From: an uncultured Clostridia bacterium
Lineage (GTDB): Bacteria; Bacillota; Clostridia; Oscillospirales; Acutalibacteraceae
Assembly: GCA_947625785.1 (NCBI GenBank)
Contig: CANQPS010000001.1
Location: forward strand, 1 to 64,000
Direction: 5' to 3'
Length of the DNA: 64,000 nucleotides
Below the pieces are notes generated by a model. The model was not told where the DNA came from. It searched no databases and saw only the letters and a list, made by a program, of their open reading frames with translations. How positions within the stretch are numbered: the stretch's first letter is position 1; each line of letters starts with the position of its first letter. Below, one piece after another: positions 60,320-64,000 of the stretch. The translations under genes and the position numbers were made by a program.

Positions 60320-61450
60320 ATGGTACAATTTGATGAGCTGCGTCTTGCACTCGAAGAACTTTTGCCTGATATAAAGGATTTAGCGGAGGCTCTGGGCCTT
60401 TCTGCTATGGAATCGGAAATTTCACAGCTTGAACATAAAGCAGCAGAACCGGGATTTTGGGACGATATGGAAAATTCTCAAAAAGTTCTTCAAAGAACAA
60501 GTGTTTTAAAAGGAAAAGTTGAAAGCTATAATAAACTTGTTTCCTCTTATGAAGATGCCCACGCCCTTATTGAAATTGCTAATGAAGAAGAAGATATTTC
60601 TTTGCTTGACGAGGCACAAGAGGAATATTCAAAAGTAAAAGAAGAACTCGAAAAGCAAAGACTTGCTACTTTGCTTACGGGTGAATATGATAGTAAAAAT
60701 GCTATCATTACATTTCACGCAGGTGCCGGCGGCACAGAGGCACAGGATTGGGCGGAAATGCTTTACAGAATGTATAACAGGTGGGCAGAACGCCATAACT
60801 TCAAGGTAAAAACAGTAGATTATCTTGATGGCGAAGAAGCAGGTTTAAAGAGTGCTGTTGTTATGATTGAGGGCGAAAATGCTTATGGCTATCTAAAAAG
60901 TGAAGCAGGCGTTCATAGATTGGTAAGAGTATCACCATTTGATGCGTCCGGCAGAAGGCATACATCTTTCGCCTCGTTAGAGGTTATGCCCGAAATTGAT
61001 GACGATATAAAAGTCGAGATTAATCCTGATGATATTAAGATGGACGTTTATCGTGCAAGTGGTGCAGGAGGTCAAAAGGTTAACAAAACATCTTCTGCTG
61101 TAAGACTTACGCATATTCCTACGGGTATAGTTGTATCAAGTCAGGTAGAAAGAAGTCAGTATCAGAACAGAGATGTCGCTATGACAATGCTTAAATCAAA
61201 GTTGCTTGAAATAAAGGAAAGAGAACATTTAGATAAAATAGAGGATATTAAAGGTGTACAAAAGGAAATTGCTTGGGGTTCTCAGATACGCTCTTATGTA
61301 TTTATGCCATATACTATGGTAAAAGACCACAGAACAAATTTTGAAACAGGAAATATAAGTGCTGTTATGGACGGCGATATTGATGGATTTATTAATGCTT
61401 ATCTTAAAGCCGGCAGCCTTAATGATTTAACAGTTAATGAAGAAGATTGA
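60320..61450 (+). CDS. prfB: Peptide chain release factor 2
   Basis: 376 residues from ATG 60320, with AAGGTGG 7 bases upstream; TTG 60260 is a less likely start. The anticodon-like SPF in VSPFDASGRRHTSF (about 203-216) reads TGA/TAA, and GGQ in SGAGGQKVNK (about 246-255) drives hydrolysis. The gene is continuous: the usual in-frame TGA and +1 frameshift near codon 25 are absent. The family order of RF2 is otherwise normal. A CpXC gene follows after 30 bases. Confidence 0.95.
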   Translation: MVQFDELRLALEELLPDIKDLAEALGLSAMESEISQLEHKAAEPGFWDDMENSQKVLQRTSVLKGKVESYNKLVSSYEDAHALIEIANEEEDISLLDEAQEEYSKVKEELEKQRLATLLTGEYDSKNAIITFHAGAGGTEAQDWAEMLYRMYNRWAERHNFKVKTVDYLDGEEAGLKSAVVMIEGENAYGYLKSEAGVHRLVRVSPFDASGRRHTSFASLEVMPEIDDDIKVEINPDDIKMDVYRASGAGGQKVNKTSSAVRLTHIPTGIVVSSQVERSQYQNRDVAMTMLKSKLLEIKEREHLDKIEDIKGVQKEIAWGSQIRSYVFMPYTMVKDHRTNFETGNISAVMDGDIDGFINAYLKAGSLNDLTVNEED

Positions 61451-61480
61451 TTTTTTATATTAAGAGAGAAGGAATTTATA

Positions 61481-62143
61481 TTGTCACTCCTGATGAATGC
61501 TAATATTACTTGCAAAAAATGTAAATGTCAATCAACTAATAAATTATACGCAAGTATTAATGCTAATTTAAATAAACCAATGAAAAAGGCTATATTAAAT
61601 GGTTCGTTCTTTGAATGGATTTGCCCTTGCTGCAACAGGAAATCAATTTTATTGCACCCTTTGCTTTATCACGATATTAAAAAGCAAAGTATGTTTTATC
61701 TTATACCAAATACCACAAGAAGATACTTTGACGATATGGATATAGAAAAGCAATATAAAGATGTTGATAATATCAGTAAGCGTGTCGTTTCAAATATAGC
61801 ACAGTTACAGGAAAAGATTAATATTTTGGAACAAAATCTTGATGATAGGGTAATCGAAATTGCCAAATATAATTTAATCAAGATTATCAAAAATGAATAC
61901 AATACCGATAGTATTGCAGGTTACTTTAACTCATTTAACAGAGAACAAGACCGCATAAGTTTTATTTTCTACATAGGTGACAATGCTGTGCCTTGCAATA
62001 AGAGTGCAAAATCTGAGTTATACGATAATTCTGAAAGAATTCTCAATGCCGTTTATTCAAAAAGTAAACTTACAAAAGGATTTCATACCGTTGATATAAA
62101 ATGGGCTGAAAAGACTTTTGAAGCTTATAAAGGAACAAATTAA
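61481..62143 (+). CDS. CpXC-domain protein
   Basis: 220 residues; TTG start with an AGAAGGA site 8 bases upstream. The N-terminal zinc-binding module has CKKCKC (about 11-16) and CPCC (about 48-51), and a CpXC-like middle (about 50-130). The C-terminal part is helical. CpXC proteins are typical of Clostridia and Ruminococci and have no firm function. Co-transcribed with prfB, then a terminator. Confidence 0.8.
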   Translation: MSLLMNANITCKKCKCQSTNKLYASINANLNKPMKKAILNGSFFEWICPCCNRKSILLHPLLYHDIKKQSMFYLIPNTTRRYFDDMDIEKQYKDVDNISKRVVSNIAQLQEKINILEQNLDDRVIEIAKYNLIKIIKNEYNTDSIAGYFNSFNREQDRISFIFYIGDNAVPCNKSAKSELYDNSERILNAVYSKSKLTKGFHTVDIKWAEKTFEAYKGTN

Positions 62144-62165
62144 ATATATATATCATAATATATAA

Positions 62166-62198
62166 AAGAGATTGCATATACTTTTAATGCAATCTCTT
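62166..62198. terminator. Bidirectional terminator between the CpXC and DtxR genes
   Basis: A perfect 12-bp stem (62166-62177 with 62187-62198) between convergent genes. Confidence 0.85.
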
Positions 62199-62213
62199 AT
62201 GTGTCTTTGTAAT

Positions 62214-62588
62214 TTATTGTTGATATTTTTTAATATGTTCTTTGATTTTGTTAAATGACTGTTCACTGATAACGTGTTCTATTCGACAAGCGTCCTGTGT
62301 GGCAGTTTCTTCATCAACGCCAATCATCATTAATGCTTTTGATAATAAATTATGTCTTTCAAGCATAGTATTCGCAACTTTTGCACCGCTTTCAGTTAAT
62401 GTGATATATCCTATATCGCTGACATTTATATAATTATTTCTCTTCAAAATTCCTACTGCACGACTAACACTTGGTTTACTAAATCCAAGTTCGTTTGCAA
62501 TATCTATTGAACGAACATTTGCTATTTTATTTTTTAGTATTAATATGGTTTCTAAGTACATTTCTCCTGATTCCTGCAATTTAATCAA
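62214..62588 (-). CDS. DtxR/MntR-family metal-dependent regulator
   Basis: 124 residues; TTG start with AAGGGGTG upstream. The winged helix-turn-helix (about 1-65, with GFSKPSVSRAVGILKRNNYI) is followed by the metal-binding/dimer domain containing AMMIGVDEETA and ACRIEHVIS with Cys/Glu/His ligands. No SH3-like domain. Divergent from feoA-feoA-feoB, its probable target; two dyads in the shared gap suggest binding. Iron is the likely effector, manganese is the alternative. Confidence 0.9.
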   Translation of the reverse strand: MIKLQESGEMYLETILILKNKIANVRSIDIANELGFSKPSVSRAVGILKRNNYINVSDIGYITLTESGAKVANTMLERHNLLSKALMMIGVDEETATQDACRIEHVISEQSFNKIKEHIKKYQQ

Positions 62589-62697
62589 TATTTTACACCC
62601 CTTACATTTAATTTATATTAAAAATTACCTATATTATAACATAATTTAAGATAAAAAGTAAATAGATTAAAATGTATAATGTTAAATTTAACTATAA

Positions 62698-62718
62698 ATT
62701 AGCCATAGATAACTGATT
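62698..62718. promoter_or_regulatory. DtxR-type operator candidate 1
   Basis: ATTAGCCATAGATAACTGATT contains ATTAGCCATA, the half-site shared with the second dyad, located between the divergent genes. Confidence 0.5.
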
Positions 62719-62762
62719 AAATTGGCAATTTTGTGGAAAGTGGTTGTATTTATAAAAAATTA

Positions 62763-62791
62763 TTGACATTTTCAGTTAGCAGGTGTAAACT
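62763..62791 (+). promoter_or_regulatory. Promoter of feoA-feoA-feoB
   Basis: TTGACA (62763-62768), 17-base spacer, TAAACT (62786-62791). Predicted start is near 62798. Confidence 0.65.
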
Positions 62792-62798
62792 ATATGTA

Positions 62799-62816
62799 GA
62801 TTAGTTATGGCTAATC
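62799..62816. promoter_or_regulatory. DtxR-type operator candidate 2
   Basis: The perfect dyad GATTAG-TTATGG-CTAATC sits on the predicted feo transcription start, where a repressor would block it. Confidence 0.6.
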
Positions 62817-62878
62817 GTAAATTTTTAGTCCTATGTGAAATACATAGTTTGAATATAGATTTTAATGGAGGGATTTTT

Positions 62879-63175
62879 ATGTCAATAAGTCATTCAATTA
62901 ATATTTCAGGTACAAATGTAAACAGTGGAACTGCAAAATCTGTAATCAGTGGAACTTTACCATTGAGCCTTGTTAATAATAGTGATAAAGCCATTGTAAG
63001 GGCAATAAGAGGTAAAGATGAAACAAAAAGATTTCTTGAGAATTTAGGATTTGTTGTGGGAGAGGAAGTTTGTATTATTTCTGAGATGGCCGGTAATGTC
63101 ATAATTAATGTAAAAGGAACTCGTGTAGCTATTAGTAAAGCTATGACATCGAGGATTATGGTTGATGTTATTTGA
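62879..63175 (+). CDS. feoA: FeoA-family protein, first copy
   Basis: 98 residues from ATG 62879, chosen for the GGAGGG site; an upstream in-frame ATG at 62807 lies on the operator and is unlikely. An SH3-like FeoA fold (about 25-98) with the conserved RFLENLGFVVGEEVCII and ending TSRIMVDV. An N-terminal extension of about 25 residues precedes it. FeoA helps FeoB take up ferrous iron. Followed by a second FeoA gene after 20 bases. Confidence 0.9.
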   Translation: MSISHSINISGTNVNSGTAKSVISGTLPLSLVNNSDKAIVRAIRGKDETKRFLENLGFVVGEEVCIISEMAGNVIINVKGTRVAISKAMTSRIMVDVI

Positions 63176-63195
63176 TTTTTTGGGAGGTTTAGACT

Positions 63196-63417
63196 ATGCG
63201 AACATTAGATAAGGTTAAGTCAGGCGAAACTGTAACCGTTTCAGCACTAAAAGGCGAGGGTGCTTTAAAAAGAAGAATTATGGATATGGGTATTACTAAG
63301 GGAACAGAAGTATTTGTAAGAAAAGTTGCACCATTGGGTGACCCGGTAGAAGTAACTGTAAGAGGGTACGAACTTACAATCAGAAAATCAGAGGCACAAA
63401 TTATAAATGTCGATTGA
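63196..63417 (+). CDS. feoA: FeoA-family protein, second copy
   Basis: 73 residues, minimal FeoA with GALKRRIMDMGITKGTEVFV (about 23-42) and ending RKSEAQIINV. Standard SH3-like ferrous iron uptake accessory. AGGAGG-like GGGAGG site upstream. The paired feoA arrangement is known in Clostridia. Confidence 0.93.
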   Translation: MRTLDKVKSGETVTVSALKGEGALKRRIMDMGITKGTEVFVRKVAPLGDPVEVTVRGYELTIRKSEAQIINVD

Positions 63418-63527
63418 TTTTTTTATATAAAATTTTTACATATAAGGGTATCGTTGATTTTATACGGATACCTGTATATGTGAGTAAGCAATAGGTAACA
63501 GTTTATAGAAGGGATTGAATAAATAAT

Positions 63528-64000
63528 ATGGGTATAAAAATTGCTCTTGCAGGTAACCCAAACTGCGGTAAGACCACAATGTTCAATAATTTAACGGGTG
63601 CAAATCAATATGTTGGTAACTGGCCCGGTGTTACGGTCGAAAAAAAAGAAGGTAAATACAAAGGCAATAAGGAAATAATTATTACTGATTTGCCGGGTGT
63701 ATATTCGTTGTCACCATATACACCTGAGGAAATCGTTACAAGAAATTATCTTTTAAAGGAAAATCCGGATGTTGTACTCGATATTGTTGATAGTACCAAC
63801 ATAGAAAGAAACTTGTATCTTACAACACAAATTATTGAAACGGGTATCCCTGTTGTTGTTGCTCTCAATATGGCAGATATACTTAAAAAAACCGGTGATA
63901 CAATAAATACTAAAAAATTATCCGAAAAACTTGGCTGTTCGGTAATTGAAATGTCGGCTTTGAAAGGTACAGGAACAAGTGAAGCAGTAGAACTCGCTAT
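63528..64000 (+). CDS. feoB: Ferrous iron transporter FeoB, C-terminus beyond window
   Basis: 157 codons of the N-terminal cytoplasmic GTPase are seen: G1 GNPNCGKTT (about 9-17), G2 and switch PGVTVEKKEG, G3 DLPG (about 50-53) and a G4 NMAD (about 110-113), with a G5 SALKGTG. The membrane pore lies past the window edge. It takes up Fe2+ in anaerobic environments. The start ATG has AGAAGGG 14 bases upstream, rather far, so translation may be modest. Confidence 0.95.
   Translation, partial: MGIKIALAGNPNCGKTTMFNNLTGANQYVGNWPGVTVEKKEGKYKGNKEIIITDLPGVYSLSPYTPEEIVTRNYLLKENPDVVLDIVDSTNIERNLYLTTQIIETGIPVVVALNMADILKKTGDTINTKKLSEKLGCSVIEMSALKGTGTSEAVELA

Noticed and set aside
62807..62878. Upstream in-frame start for the first FeoA
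   Set aside because: The upstream ATG lies on the operator and near the predicted transcription start and has no ribosome site; ATG 62879 has GGAGGG.
1..64000. CRISPR array, insertion sequence or prophage
   Set aside because: No direct-repeat/spacer series, transposase, integrase or phage structural genes were seen in either strand.

Overview
The window is AT-rich, densely coded DNA from a low-GC Firmicute, most likely an anaerobic, spore-forming member of the Clostridia. The evidence is: the conserved Firmicute block from yicC to thiN, with prpC/prkC in the middle; a SpoVM-like peptide at the position it holds in Bacillus subtilis; a threonine T-box; an L10 leader; strong AGGAGG ribosome-binding sites with many TTG/GTG starts; a 2[4Fe-4S] ferredoxin; and acetate kinase plus a PduL-type phosphotransacylase. 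I cannot name the genus. There are no rRNA genes, CRISPR arrays, transposases or prophage genes; two tRNAs (Leu-CAG and Pro-TGG) are present.

Layout. 1-6066 (minus): two large envelope proteins, one a von Willebrand factor A protein, read from one promoter. 6300-8700: holB, ricT and a ferredoxin. 8786-22070: a long operon yicC-remA-gmk-rpoZ-priA-def-fmt-rsmB-rlmN-prpC-prkC-rsgA-thiN, then a small membrane protein and spoVM, closed by a strong terminator. It links nucleotide supply, replication restart, initiator-Met processing, rRNA methylation and Ser/Thr signalling. 22072-27296: an Rrf2 regulator, an unknown protein, then rpmG-secE-nusG-rplK-rplA and rplJ-rplL, with two matching hairpins that look like L1 sites and an L10 leader; rpoBC does not follow. 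27451-40565: housekeeping and poorly characterised genes (dcd, an amidohydrolase, ackA, tmcAL, a peptidase S66 protein, yebC, a YetF-like protein, two flavoproteins, a permease), including a decayed phosphoesterase. 40562-46025: T-box-thrS, ispE, an aminotransferase with its Lrp regulator, a possible orphan small RNA and tRNA-Leu. 46137-54469 (minus): asnB, a membrane glycosyltransferase, an unknown gene, an ATPase/TOPRIM pair resembling anti-phage systems, an amino-acid carrier and pduL. 54624-62143: tRNA-Pro, a phosphoesterase, a uracil-DNA glycosylase, a GtrA protein, ilvBN, prfB and a CpXC protein. 62214-64000: a DtxR-family regulator facing feoA-feoA-feoB, with operator-like dyads between them; feoB runs off the edge.

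The best candidate for an under-described system is the ATPase + RloB/TOPRIM-like pair at 50486-52288, perhaps with its neighbour at 49745-50386. Next are the vWA envelope pair (1-6066), the orphan transcript candidate at 45649-45816, and the small membrane protein beside SpoVM. All coordinates and motifs were read by eye; no database search was run.
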